Assembly: GCA_026027325.1 (NCBI GenBank)
Contig: JAMSLZ010000011.1
Coordinates: forward strand, 558,001 to 622,000
Direction: 5' to 3'
Source: Actinomucor elegans
Taxonomy: Eukaryota; Mucoromycota; Mucoromycetes; Mucorales; Mucoraceae
DNA: 64,000 nt
The notes beneath the pieces are model-generated. The model did not search any database, was not told the DNA's origin, and saw only the letters and a program-made list of their open reading frames with translations. Positions 22,027 to 33,336 of this stretch are shown here, piece by piece; position 1 is the stretch's first letter, and each line of letters begins with the position of its first letter. Position numbers and translations under genes: made by a program.

Positions 22027-23767
22027 ATGACTGAAAACTACTATCTAGGTCTTGATTTATCTACTCAACAGCTAAAATGTACACTCATACGCGAAAATCA
22101 TGCTATTGTTTGGGAATCTGCGGTTAACTTTGACAAAGACTTACCTGAATTCAAAACAAAGCATGGTGCTATTATCAACGACAACGTCGCGACCTCGCCC
22201 ACACTGATGTGGGTTAAAGCGTTAGACTTGTTATTGGAACGTTTAAAAGAAACACCCTACATTGGCTCTATTCGTGGCATTTCAGGCGCTGGTCAGGTAA
22301 GACGATGTTGAACGAAATGGCAAGATTGTAACTCATACCTACTTTAGCAACACGGTAGTGTCTATTGGAGTCGTTCAGGGCTTGAACAACTTAAGCATCT
22401 TACTCCCCAGAAAACACTGTTTGAGCAACTACACAAAGCGTTTGCTATTGAGCAATCGCCCATTTGGCAAGACGCCAGTACGACCTCAGAGTGTCGCGCC
22501 CTGGAAAATTTAGTGGGCGGCCCTGAAGTCCTTGCGGAAATTACTGGTTCCAAAGCGTATGAAAGATTTACCGGCAATCAAATCGCCAAAGTACGACGGC
22601 TGATTTAGGAGAGTTGTCTACATTCATTGTGCTCATAATCCTTTGTTTCTTTAGATATACCATCAAAACAAAGCCGCTTATGATACCACTGAGCGTATTA
22701 ATCTGGTGAGCTCTTTTCTGGCTACACTGTTGCTAGGTGAATTCAGTCCAATGGATGCAGCAGAAGGCTCAGGCACAAACATGATGGACATCCGTTCTCA
22801 TAAATGGGAAGAAAAAATACTACATCACTGTGGAGGCAGTCAATTGATCGATAAGCTAAGCAAGCAGCCCGTAGAAGGTGGCACCGTGCTCGGTAATATT
22901 AATGCATATCATGTTGAAAGATATGGATTTCACCCAGGCAAGTGATGATCTCTCTCATGTTAATACAGGAAATAACAATTTTTCTCGCGTATAGATTGTA
23001 AAATTATGCCCTTTACTGGTGATAACTCTGCTACGTTAGTTTCAATGAATTTAAGCGAAGGAGATTGCGTTGTCTCGTTAGGTACTTCTGATACTGTCTT
23101 GGTCTATCTGAAAAAAGGCGCTTCCGCTACTACGGAATCACATCTGATGGCTCATCCAACTGATCCTGAAGGGTTTATGGGTATGCTTTGTTACAAAAAT
23201 GGTTCATTAGCCCGTGAATTTATTCGTAACGAATATGCAGACTCTAATTGGGATACCTTCAACGACTATCTTGTGAATAAAGAAGCCATGTTTGATAATT
23301 GTATAGGTTATTATTATTGGATGCAGGAAATCATTCCATTCGCTAAAGGTATCTATCGGTTCCAAGACTGTCTGCCAGTAGATGAATTCAAAGACAAGGC
23401 TATCAATGTCAAAGCAATTGTCGAATCTCAATTCATGTCAATGAAAATTCGATTGAATCGTATGGCCGGTGATAATATCAAGCGCATCTTGGCTTCGGGT
23501 GGAGCTGCTTCAAATCCAAACATCTTGAAAGCTCTTTCAAATATACTAGGTCTACCTGTGTATCGACAAAAGGGAATGAACGGTGCAAGCTTGGGTGGGG
23601 CTTTACTCGCCAAGTTTGGTCTACAAAATAAGTCCTTTCAAGATATGATGGCCGAGTATCCTTCTTCTAACTTGGATCTTGTTTATGAGCCAGATGTATC
23701 AATTACAAAAAAGTATACGATGTATTCCAATCAATTCATTCAATTAGAGAAAAGCATTGTTCAATAA
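22027..23767 (+). CDS. XKS1: D-xylulokinase
   Basis: Four exons: 22027..22296, 22348..22590, 22655..22937 and 22995..23767, giving 522 aa. It phosphorylates D-xylulose to xylulose-5-phosphate and feeds pentoses into the pentose phosphate pathway. FGGY-kinase motifs are the N-terminal phosphate loop (LGLDLSTQQLK), SGAGQQHGSVYW (across intron 1), DASTTSECR, GGTVLG, catalytic Asp in FTGDNSATL, SLGTSDTVL and the adenosine-site LASGGAASN. The third intron is GC-AG: the donor reads CCAG|GCAAGT, and only that splice gives the conserved FHPDCKIMPFTGDN. Eukaryotic xylulokinases are of this length, and the ATG fits the family start. Confidence 0.95.
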
Positions 23768-24140
23768 TTAATTATTAGTAATAGTAATGTAATAAAGAAA
23801 CGTATGTGTATGCTACAACTGCAAAGGTCCTAACAAGAGTTGACAGATATTGTAATGGCGACTCACTAATTAGTCTATTGTTCGTCATTATTTCTGGTGT
23901 AACTGTATCCTTTCACTAAAGCTCATAGCGTCATAGCTAATCCTTTGCCATATTACGTCCGTGCTCTTGGAGCTAAATCCGTACATGCTTTTCATTATGA
24001 ATTTTTAGCCTCTTTAGAACCAAGTCTGTCTATATGGACAGATTTTATTGAAATTAGGGTTCTGTCTGTCATACGTAATGTTTCATGCTAATAGAACATA
24101 CAGTATTCAAGTTCAACTAAGCTGACCAATAGTATTACCA

Positions 24141-24148
24141 GAAACTTC
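24141..24148 (+). promoter_or_regulatory. Candidate heat-shock element upstream of HSP70
   Basis: GAAACTTC is an inverted pair of nGAAn units (nGAAnnTTCn), the core of an Hsf1 site, about 190 nt before the ATG. It is followed by two TTTCTCGCG/TTCTCGCG-like words and further TTC triplets out to 24190. Only two units are perfect, so Hsf1 binding is inferred. Confidence 0.45.
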
Positions 24149-24254
24149 TCGCGATTTCTTTTACTTTCTCGCAGGTTCTACTAGATTCGCTTATTGAGCC
24201 AATCATTGGCTTTGGAAGTTGCTAGTATTCCTTTTTAGAGAACATCAAAATATG

Positions 24255-24260
24255 TATAAA
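24255..24260 (+). promoter_or_regulatory. TATA box of HSP70
   Basis: TATAAA within tgtataaaagggc, 75 nt upstream of the start codon. The position suits a strongly inducible gene with a short leader. Confidence 0.7.
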
Positions 24261-24334
24261 AGGGCTCACAGATATCCAGCTCTACCTTTTCTTCTTCTCA
24301 TTATCTTTATATTAGAAGAAAATAATTATTAGAA

Positions 24335-26343
24335 ATGTCTGAAGGAAAATCTGGTAAGTAAATTTACACGCTGCACAGAGGAAATACGAATATTAACTTT
24401 TTCGCTTAGTTGGTATTGATTTAGGTACTACTTACTCTTGCGTGGGTGTCTGGCAAAATGATCGTGTAGAAATCATTGCTAACGATCAAGGTAACCGTAC
24501 AACTCCCTCCTACGTTGGTTTCACTGATTCCGAGCGTCTTATCGGTGATGCTGCCAAGAACCAAGTCGCCATGAATCCTCACAACACTGTCTTCGATGCC
24601 AAACGTTTAATTGGTCGTCGTTTTGCTGATGCCGAAGTTCAAGCTGATATGAAGCACTGGCCTTTCAAGATCATCGACAAAGACGGTTTGCCTATCATTC
24701 AAGTTGAATACAAGGGTGAAACCAAGACTTTCACTCCCGAAGAAATCTCTTCCATGATTCTCATGAAAATGAAGGAAACTGCCGAGGCCTATCTCGGTAC
24801 TCCTGTCAAGAACTCTGTCATCACTGTTCCTGCTTACTTTAATGATTCTCAACGTCAAGCTACCAAGGATGCTGGTTTGATTGCCGGTATGAATGTTCAA
24901 CGTATCATCAACGAACCTACTGCTGCAGCTATCGCCTACGGTTTAGACAAGAAGGTCGAAGGTGAGCGCAATGTATTGATTTTCGATTTGGGTGGAGGAA
25001 CCTTTGATGTTTCTCTCTTGACCATCGAAGATGGCATCTTTGAAGTCAAGGCTACTGCTGGTGATACTCACTTGGGTGGTGAAGATTTCGATAACCGTCT
25101 TGTTTCTCACTTTATGCAAGAGTTCAAGCGCAAGTATAAGAAGGATATTGCTGGTAACGCTCGTGCTATCCGTCGTCTTCGTACTGCTTGTGAACGTGCA
25201 AAGCGTACTTTGTCTTCTGCCGCTCAAACCACTATTGAAATCGATTCTCTCTTTGAAGGTGTTGACTTCTACACTTCTTTGACTCGTGCTCGTTTCGAAG
25301 AATTGAACCAAGATCTCTTCCGTAATACCATGGAGCCTGTTGAAAAGGTCCTCCGTGACTCCAAGATCGACAAGGCTCACGTTCATGATATTGTCCTCGT
25401 TGGTGGTTCTACTCGTATTCCCAAGGTTCAAAAGATGGTCTCTGATTTCTTCAACGGCAAGGAGCCTAACAAGTCTATCAACCCTGATGAAGCTGTCGCT
25501 TATGGTGCTGCTGTTCAAGCCGCTATTTTATCTGGTGATACTTCTGAAAAGACTCAAGACCTTCTTCTTTTGGATGTCGCCCCTCTTTCTCTCGGTATTG
25601 AAACCGCTGGTGGTGTCATGACTCCTCTTATTAAGCGTAACACTACTGTCCCTACCAAGAAGTCTGAAATCTTCTCTACTTATGCTGATAACCAACCTGG
25701 TGTGCTTATCCAAGTTTTTGAAGGTGAACGTGCTCGTACCAAGGATAACAACCTTCTTGGTAAGTTTGAATTGTCCGGTATCCCTCCTGCTCCTCGTGGT
25801 GTTCCTCAAGTCGAAGTTACTTTTGATGTTGATGCTAATGGTATTTTGAACGTCTCTGCTCTCGATAAGACCACTGGTAAATCCAACAAGATCACCATCA
25901 CCAACGATAAGGGCCGTCTTTCCAAGGAAGATATCGAACGCATGGTCAATGATGCCGAAAAATACAAGGCTGAAGATGAAGCTGCTGCTGCTCGTATCCA
26001 AGCTAGAAATGGTCTCGAATCTTACGCATACAACCTTCGTAACACAATGCAAGAAGAAAAGGTTGCCTCCAAGCTCGAACCTTCCGACAAGGAGAAGTTA
26101 GAAAAGGCAGTCAATGAAACAATTTCTTGGCTCGATCAAAGCCATGAGGCCTCCAAGGAAGAATACGAGTCCCGTCAAAAGGAATTAGAAGAAATCTCTA
26201 ATCCTATCATGATGAAGTTGTATCAATCTGAAGGCGGTGTTCCTGGCGGTGCCCCTGGCGGTTTCCCTGGTGCTGGTGCTGGTGCTCCTCCTGCCGGCTC
26301 TACAGCTGAAACTGATGGTCCTTCCATTGAAGAGGTCGATTAA
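24335..26343 (+). CDS. SSA1: Cytosolic Hsp70 chaperone (Ssa type)
   Basis: Two exons, 24335..24353 (19 nt, MSEGKS plus one base) and 24410..26343, giving 650 aa. It folds and protects cytosolic proteins with J-domain and nucleotide-exchange partners. Visible signatures are [41 protein letters not shown], the interdomain linker [13 protein letters not shown], a GGxP-rich tail and the terminal EEVD for TPR co-chaperones. Codon use is strongly biased, as expected for high expression; this bias also produces long false antisense frames. The intron near the 5' end may limit expression during severe heat shock, when splicing is inhibited. Confidence 0.98.
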
Positions 26344-27468
26344 AATCTCTCAATATTTCACGCATGTTCACAACAACAATAACAAAACTTTTTTTTGTAA
26401 TTGCTTAGTTTACTTCCAAGCAATATCATATATACATATTCTTTCATCATCTACCCTTTAACATATTTTTACTACATATCATAAAAAGCTTAAATATTTG
26501 CTTAATTTAAAAGAAGAAGAAATAAACATCTTTGTATTTTGTACTATAAGAAAAAAAAAATGGCTCATTAGTTGGAAGATCTCTTTTCATCACTAGAAAT
26601 TACATAATAATCAAGATCAATTTCTTTAACAATAATTCTACATATCATATTATGTAGTATTTTGTTCTGAGTATAGACATTTTATCCAATGCTACACATT
26701 GGAACTGAGATCTGTCAAGAGGTCTATATAATACCATCATTAATAGCATTATCATACAAGCTGTATTACGATAAAGGACAAGTGTTGATATATTCCACAG
26801 TTCATTCCGAGTAAGTACTGTTAATCAGGTCTGATATTACATCGGGATTAGCTGAGAAATATATTCATTCTATTGAAATGTATGCAACTAGCCACACAAT
26901 ATCGTATAGTACACTTGTTGTCCGTAAGTAAAATGGTGGTGCTATAGTTGCAGTGATTTATTCTGAATATGAACTATATAGTCATTAAATCCTATCAAGA
27001 ATCTATAATGAAACTTGGGATTAATGTTTTTATTTACTTGAGCAAAGCGAAAATTAAATAAAAATGGAGATTTTTATTCGCTCGCTTTAGCAATATATTC
27101 ATGATTCTACTATTTTGAAATAGAATATTAATGTAATAATTCCGTGTATTAATAAAATTATGCAAAAGTGCATAAAATACATGACAATGGGTTTTATGTA
27201 ATATTATTGAATTCGTATTTAAGAGTGTAAATGAAGCGAATTTACATATTTCTCATATAAATATAGGATTTATATCTTAATATAGAGCATTTTTACGATA
27301 ATTACATCGAATGAAAATGATATTGTGCATCTGTATTAAGTAAATATGCATTGGAAATATATATTATTAGACTCGTTGGGCGATATTCAGATTTCTTGTA
27401 ACTTTGAGCGCACTATTTATAATAAAAATACTGAAGTTATTATAAAAAAAAAAAAGGTCTTTACCTGG

Positions 27469-27472
<4 letters not shown>

Positions 27473-27499
<27 letters not shown>
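27473..27499 (+). repeat. Poly(A) tract, 27 nt
   Basis: Uninterrupted run of A. A second, shorter run (11 A) lies 20 nt upstream. Together they could be the tail of a retroposed sequence, but no upstream body is recognisable. Confidence 0.7.
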
Positions 27500-27503
<4 letters not shown>

Positions 27504-28489
27504 ATCCCGTTAGATGTAGCATTTTAATTCTTCATAAACCTGATCAAAGCTCTTTAAGCGTACCAATGATTCTTACAGATAAAAAGTAAGTTCGAAAAAG
27601 AAACAAAAAGAACAATATTTTTTAAATTTTCGACAGCCAATTGAATTTGAACAATGCAATAATGGAAAACCTTTATATTGCTTTTTAACGGCATAAAAGA
27701 CACCTAAGAGGCATAATTTTTAATACAGCTTAATTTTATGCATTTTAAAGTATATATTTAAATTGTTTTTTTTATACTCATATGGGTAATCAAACTTGGG
27801 CGGGGGATATAATTGTATAATAACGGCGCTACCGGAAGATCAAGTGTTTACTATACTAAAGTATCAATGGAGATAAGATCAGTGGCAAGATAAAGACAAT
27901 GAGGACCAGAATACTATCTAGTTAGACTTCCATTATAAATAGTTGTTTTAAGGATTAAAGTAAAGAGTATGCCTCGATGTATAATGTAGAGCTATTCCAG
28001 AAACGAGCCGATCTTAAAGATTGATATCATCTTAGACTATAAATAAATAATCTTAACATTGCTATCGCACCCAATACACTCTTATTATTAGTCTATCTAT
28101 TGTCAATATTTCAGGGTTTCAAGCACACTTCTGGAAAAAAAAGGCCCATTATTAAGTTATTGTAACTCTAGACCATTCTTTTTTAAATAGCTAGATAGGC
28201 AAGATTCCAAACAATACAATTTTAGTTGCCTATATTTAACCAATTTTAATTACAGAATATACGCATGAGTATTATAAAGGATCGTGGCTGCACTTTTAAT
28301 GATATTCGGCTCAAGTTTAGGCGAATCCCAAATCTCGGTATTGAGTAGGCATATTGCAAATATAGATCGATCCAACGTTTGTTGAACAAGCCTATCAATA
28401 GAACTTCGGCTTTGGAGGACTTTACTTAACATTCATGTTTAGCATACTATGTGTAGCGCCCCTGAGTATAATACTATGAAATGCAACCA

Positions 28490-28497
28490 TATATAAA
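28490..28497 (+). promoter_or_regulatory. TATA box of secreted protein gene
   Basis: TATATAAA 71 nt before the ATG at 28568, followed by an A-rich leader. The spacing fits a regulated Pol II promoter. Confidence 0.6.
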
Positions 28498-28567
28498 GAG
28501 GTCCATCAAAGTTTCATTTTGAGAAAAAAAAACAATCACTGCTTAAGCAACAACTTTCTCTAAAACA

Positions 28568-29245
28568 ATGTACAACTTGATCTCTATCGCTATGTTCGCC
28601 TTCATTGGCTTCGCTCCTCTCGCCACCAGCGCACCTACTCGTATGGGTATGAATGAAGTAACTGCCGCAGCTGCTCCTGTCATGCCTGCTCCTGCTGCTG
28701 TAGCATGGAACTCTGAAAGCGACGCTTTTGCTCGTTCAAACAGCTACATCATCGAAACAGCACTTGCTCAAGCACTTTCAGATCGTCGTAGCACTATCAT
28801 TAAGCGCTCCCATAATGGAGGTAATGAAGGTGCACCTCAATTGGATTTGAATGTTGTGTTCAGAGGTCTCTTTGATAATATCGTTGATTATGTCATCGAA
28901 TCCACTCCTCTCAATGAAATTGTTCACGGTAATTACGACCTCTTGTATGATCTCTTCTTGGCCAAGATAGATGAGATATTTACTAATATGGCTACTCCTG
29001 ATGCTTCAACTACACCTGCCGCTCCAGAGACTAATGGTACTTCCGTTGGTGCTTCTCCCAAGGATAGCGCCCCTACTGGCGCTTCCACCAAGGATAATGC
29101 CCCCACTGACGCTTCTGCAGAGGCCATTGCTTCCACCGATATTTCTGTTGAAGACGAAAATGATTACAGCCAAGAGGACAAGGATAATCAAAACTCGGAC
29201 GAATATAATGGGGCTGATGAAGAAGAGAATGCCAATGAAGAATAA
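28568..29245 (+). CDS. Secreted acidic repeat protein, unknown function
   Basis: A single exon of 225 aa. Residues 1-22 form a signal peptide (MYNLISIAMFAFIGFAPLAT, then SA). An Ala/Pro-rich segment follows, then a KR site at about residue 79 in IIKRSHNGG that could be processed by a Kex2-like protease. A helical central domain (residues about 95-140, NVVFRGLFDNIVDYVIES) comes next. Residues about 155-192 hold three 10-residue repeats (ASPKDSAPTG, ASTKDNAPTD, ASAEAIASTD). The C-terminus is strongly acidic (D/E/N-rich). I do not recognise the family; it looks like a lineage-specific secreted or wall-associated protein. A good TATA box, no introns and isolation in a desert suggest conditional expression. 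Confidence 0.8.
   Translation: MYNLISIAMFAFIGFAPLATSAPTRMGMNEVTAAAAPVMPAPAAVAWNSESDAFARSNSYIIETALAQALSDRRSTIIKRSHNGGNEGAPQLDLNVVFRGLFDNIVDYVIESTPLNEIVHGNYDLLYDLFLAKIDEIFTNMATPDASTTPAAPETNGTSVGASPKDSAPTGASTKDNAPTDASAEAIASTDISVEDENDYSQEDKDNQNSDEYNGADEEENANEE
29050..29139 (+). repeat. 30-bp in-frame tandem repeat (3 copies)
   Basis: Three 30-bp units beginning GCTTC(T/C) encode the ASxKDxAPTx decapeptides of the secreted protein. The first two are close copies; the third is diverged. Confidence 0.75.
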
Positions 29246-31462
29246 ACTCTTCATGCTTCATATTGATCATTTTTGACTTTTGAAATTTATATGTAATAGC
29301 GTTCTCTTTCCTTGTTCGATAGAAATTTTCAGATAAAATAAAATAAAAAACTGTTAGCTTTTGTAATCAATAATTTTTTTTTATTGTGCTGTCCTGTTTA
29401 TAATTCTTTAGGGCACCTATTATCAAAGTGATGAAGTTTTATCTAGACTCTTACTTTCATTTGTACTAGAATTAAACATATTCCATCCGGTAGAGCTATA
29501 TGCTGTCGGTTTCAACATGTTCTCCACTTTAATATAATTGCTTTATATTTTCCATAAATGCTTGCTCCTCTAATAAGAAATAGTAGCATTGTGTAAAAAC
29601 TTTGGTAATCCATTACCCCTAATAAGAAAGCAACGGATTTGTTAGCCCAATTGAGTATGGCATAGTAATAAAGACATTTGGAATAATCCTGGATTTTTCA
29701 TTTAATTAAAGGTATTATAGATCATAAGCTCATCGCACTATTAACGTGTAGAGTATAGATCCTTGAATCAACAGAGTATAGGATAATTACGATTAGTAAT
29801 GTCAAGATATACAATACTCTCTTTGGTGATATCACCAACGTAACCTTGTACTAATGTTTCTTCCATCAAAAAGTCTAGAGCTCTACCAAAATAACTCATA
29901 ACATGAAATCGGTTAGGCCACTTATTATATAGTTGACCGTTTGCAGTTAATGCTTCCGGTTACTAGCTTACACCACAATTGGCTCAACCTGGAAATGAAG
30001 ATAGTTACACTCCATCGAGTTGTATCTTTTATTATATGCTCGAAAAATATATAGCATACAGCTAGTTGTGTTAAATAATATATACCAATTTCATTTCAAT
30101 GAAACAAATATCCTGATAAACATATCAACTTATTCTGAACATGGAATACTTTATGATGTGATATTTAACCGAGATCAGTTAAGAGATTTACTTTATATGA
30201 ATGCCATGGCCGTTAAAGCCAATTACTAAAATAGAGCACATTCATAAAACTTACTTAAATAAGGACCATAATATACGCGCAGTAGAACACTCTAATGTAA
30301 AATATATATTAGATGCGACACTAAAGCAGAAACATCTGATAAGTGTTGTGTTGGAAATGAGAAAATTAGCAAGAGCTTCCTTTATAACCAAATGTTTGAA
30401 TTGTCAATTGATTTCCTAGAGCACAAATACAGCATTTTAAATGCCTCGTATTATAAATATGCAATCGTATTCTTATTAGATTTTATTGATTAGTAAGTAT
30501 CGGAAATATGATGGCATTTTTTTTTTTTTTTTTTTTTTTTTGAGAATCCTATAGCCAGTATAATTTGATTTTTAAGAGAGAAATAGAAAAACATTCTTTA
30601 TATTATAGAACATACAATTAAATTATACATAGGCTTGATGAACAAACCTTTCATGCCTTGATACTTTGTCGTACAAAGCAGCATCAAAAGTCCAACTTGA
30701 AAAAAATACCATTTCATATTTCACCAGCCAATCGAAACTAAAGAAAATATTATAGAGTCTCATTGAAATACCTTATCAACAGATGAAAATCAGTTTTGGA
30801 GACATATCGTATTAGGATATGCATTGATATTCCGTTTGCTGATAAAAACTAATCTGACTAAAGGTATCAAAGTTTAAGCGAAGGGACCAGCCGTCAGATT
30901 AAGGGCGATGTGATACCCAGATGTTTAACAGGCTACATCTGTATCCATTCTTTTGATTATATGGCTTTTTTTTGTAGCTGGCGACCTTCAAAATCCTCAT
31001 TGGAACGCATATCCTTTATAGCTAATGCGTTCATAAGAGTCACAGGTGTAATATGCAATTGCATTGATTTACACGCCGTCATATCCCATTACAATCACAA
31101 CATCATATATGTGTCATAGAAAACAAATCAAGGCAGTTACAATTCCCAGATAAAGCATATATTCGTTTTAATGAGATAAACTTGTTATAAATAGGTACTA
31201 CAGTATTTAAAAAAGTCATACCTTATGACAATATGATTATAAAGGAGGTAAAATCTAGTCATTTGGTACTAGATTTATGTCACGTTATTCGTTTGTTTTA
31301 ACTTGGATACAGTAGATGTAATCTTTTGTTGATAAACATGTAGGCAATTACAGGTTTGAACCCCCTATCTCGGTAATAGCGGTATATGTAATGTTTTAAT
31401 GGCAAAGAAGAGAATTAAATATAGTAATAATACAAGGTAATATAGAGTCGATTTTTTTTTTT
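29246..31462. other. Gene desert, secreted protein / MFS permease
   Basis: About 2.2 kb, AT-rich. It contains a 25-nt T run (30517..30541) and two copies (about 30134 and 30308) of a degenerate word family also found near 51.5 and 55.3 kb. Short open frames (for example 30020..30419) show no protein features. Confidence 0.5.
30517..30541 (+). repeat. Poly(T) tract, 25 nt
   Basis: Uninterrupted T run inside the desert. It may be a slippage tract or the remnant of a minus-strand poly(A) insertion. Confidence 0.7.
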
Positions 31463-33156
31463 TTACAATTTATAGATGATATTTCTATCTTGCTTGTCAG
31501 TCAAATCGAGATAGATGTTATGTTTGGTAGTTGAAGGGTTGGCTAAGCGACGATTGTTCTCTTTCTTCATTAAAATATATGCAATAATGATACATACAAT
31601 AATAACGGCATTAGAAATAGAGAAGGCAATCATAGCGCCAATGTATGAAGGCGCTTGCTCCTTCCTCATCAAAAGCGGGCCAATGAAGTTACCAACCGTC
31701 ATGGCTACCATGCCACTAGCATTATAAAAGACCCTCTTGGTATACCCAGACACATTATTAGATATCAATGTCTGTATAAGGGCATTGGTGCCAGTCATAG
31801 ACCAAGCAAGGTAGAAACCTACAAGCTTGGGTACACCTGGAACAGCAGCTAGAATGATACAGCCCAAAAGAGTAACGATGGTCGAGCCAATGGCCGTGAG
31901 GGAGTTCTTTTGTGTCTTGTTAGCGATTAAAACCGCACCTATAGCGAACAAAGCAGCTGCCACACCATTGGGAATTTGTAGAATGATAGCTGTGAATGAC
32001 TGTCGGGAATAATTAGTTTAAAAAGAGTTTTACACAATTCTTTCTTTTTCATTACTTACTGAAAACCCAAGGCCTTCCACCAGTAACGTACTAAATGTAA
32101 CTAAACCGCCATTTTGAAGCGAGCTCAAGGTATTTGCCAGCATAAACAACCATAAACGAGGTTCTTTGATAGCTTCCCACATCTGTTCTTTCTTAATTGT
32201 CAAGACGCGTACTACGCAGTTATCGCGCGATCTTTCTTCAACGATTTCCTTTTCTTTCTCTGTCAAATGTAATAGTCTATGGTGAGGATCATCTGGCAGG
32301 AAAAAGAAGACCAGGACTCCAATGACTACTGTGGCAATACCAAAGACAATGTAGCCCCTATAAGTAGAAAATGTAAGTACAGACCAAACATTTGGCTGTT
32401 TCGTTATACCATCTCCAGGCACGCCAGCCAGCAATCATGTCCATATGAGCTAAACCATAAGCAATTATAACGCCCAATACAGTGCCAAAGCCTGTGCCAA
32501 TACCAAGAAATCCCCAGCAGCTGGATTGTTCAGAACGACGGTAGAGCGTGTTCATGATGAGATAGACACAGGGATAGGTTACACCTTCAAATAAACCAAG
32601 TAAGAATCTCAAGGCTAGTAGCTGCTGATATGTATTACAAGCGGCAGTTGCTCCCATAACAAATCCCCAGATTACCAACACTCCACCCAAGTAGCGGGCA
32701 ATTGGCAATCTTTGAATTAGATAGTTGTTTGGAACCTATGAATACTATTGAGTAAAAAAAAAAAAAAGAGGCATTGTCAGTCTTTCTATTACCTGACACA
32801 CCAGGTAGCCAAGGTAGAATATAGAGCCTAGCCAACCAAACATATTATCATCGAGTTGAGCGTCCTCCATGATACCGAGTACCGCAGCCACACTAAGGGC
32901 TGATTTATCGCAAAACTGTTTGTAGAAACATGAATATCACACACGCACATATATATATATATATATAGATTGAAGATCAGAAATTTACTTGAATAAAAAT
33001 GACAAGAAAAACTAGCGGCAAGACTTTCCAGTTGAGTTTTTTGATAAAGGCGATTTCTTCTGGTGATCTTTTAACATCGTGTTCGCTGATATGATCATCA
33101 ATTGAACAATAATCCTTTCCGGTTCTATCGTTATGCACCTCCTGCTTTTCGGCCAT
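31463..33156 (-). CDS. MFS transporter, anion:cation symporter family (Dal5-like)
   Basis: Five exons: 31463..31999, 32060..32357, 32410..32735, 32793..32915 and 32989..33156, giving 483 aa. About twelve membrane segments are visible, with cytosolic N- and C-termini. The first is LVFLVIFIQ|FCDKSALSVAA across intron 1. The ACS-family signature LRFLLGLFEGVTYPC is in segments 4-5, and the central loop follows PDDPHHRLLHLTEKEKEIVEER. The family imports allantoate, pantothenate, nicotinate, biotin and related anions with H+ in fungi; the substrate here is not predictable. It lies downstream of, and on the same strand as, the TCD gene, 180 nt from its stop codon. Confidence 0.9.
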
Positions 33157-33336
33157 ATTATTATTGGAAAAAGATTTAGGATAAAAAAGAATGAAAATGG
33201 TTATCCTCCTTTTATAAAATATTAAGCTGATTTGATGAAACACCATATTTGAAATCTTTTTTTTGTATGACAATTCTTCGGTTCAATTAAGGCAATGTGA
33301 TACATAAAAATATGCTCCCTTTTATTGTTGTTCTAT

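Larger units (their letters stand above)
23768..24334. other. Intergenic region with HSP70 promoter
   Basis: About 570 nt. The distal half is the xylulokinase 3' flank. The proximal half has a CCAAT-like box (24125), a heat-shock-like element and a TATA box, listed separately. Confidence 0.6.
26344..28567. other. Gene desert, HSP70 / secreted protein gene
   Basis: About 2.2 kb of very AT-rich DNA. It holds the HSP70 3' flank, a 27-nt A run at 27473..27499, and AT-rich palindromic words. Open frames here are short and without features. No RNA gene is seen. Confidence 0.5.

Noticed and set aside
24607..26052. Long minus-strand open frames opposite HSP70 (97, 191 and 174 codons)
   Set aside because: They arise from the strong codon bias of HSP70; translated products are low-complexity Ser/Thr/Arg-rich and match no family.
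27473..27499. Poly(A) tract as the tail of a retroposon
   Set aside because: No recognisable body or target-site duplication could be identified, so only the tract is listed.
31360..31380. ggtttgaacccc word at about 31350 resembling a tRNA T-arm
   Set aside because: No acceptor, D or anticodon stems can be formed around it.
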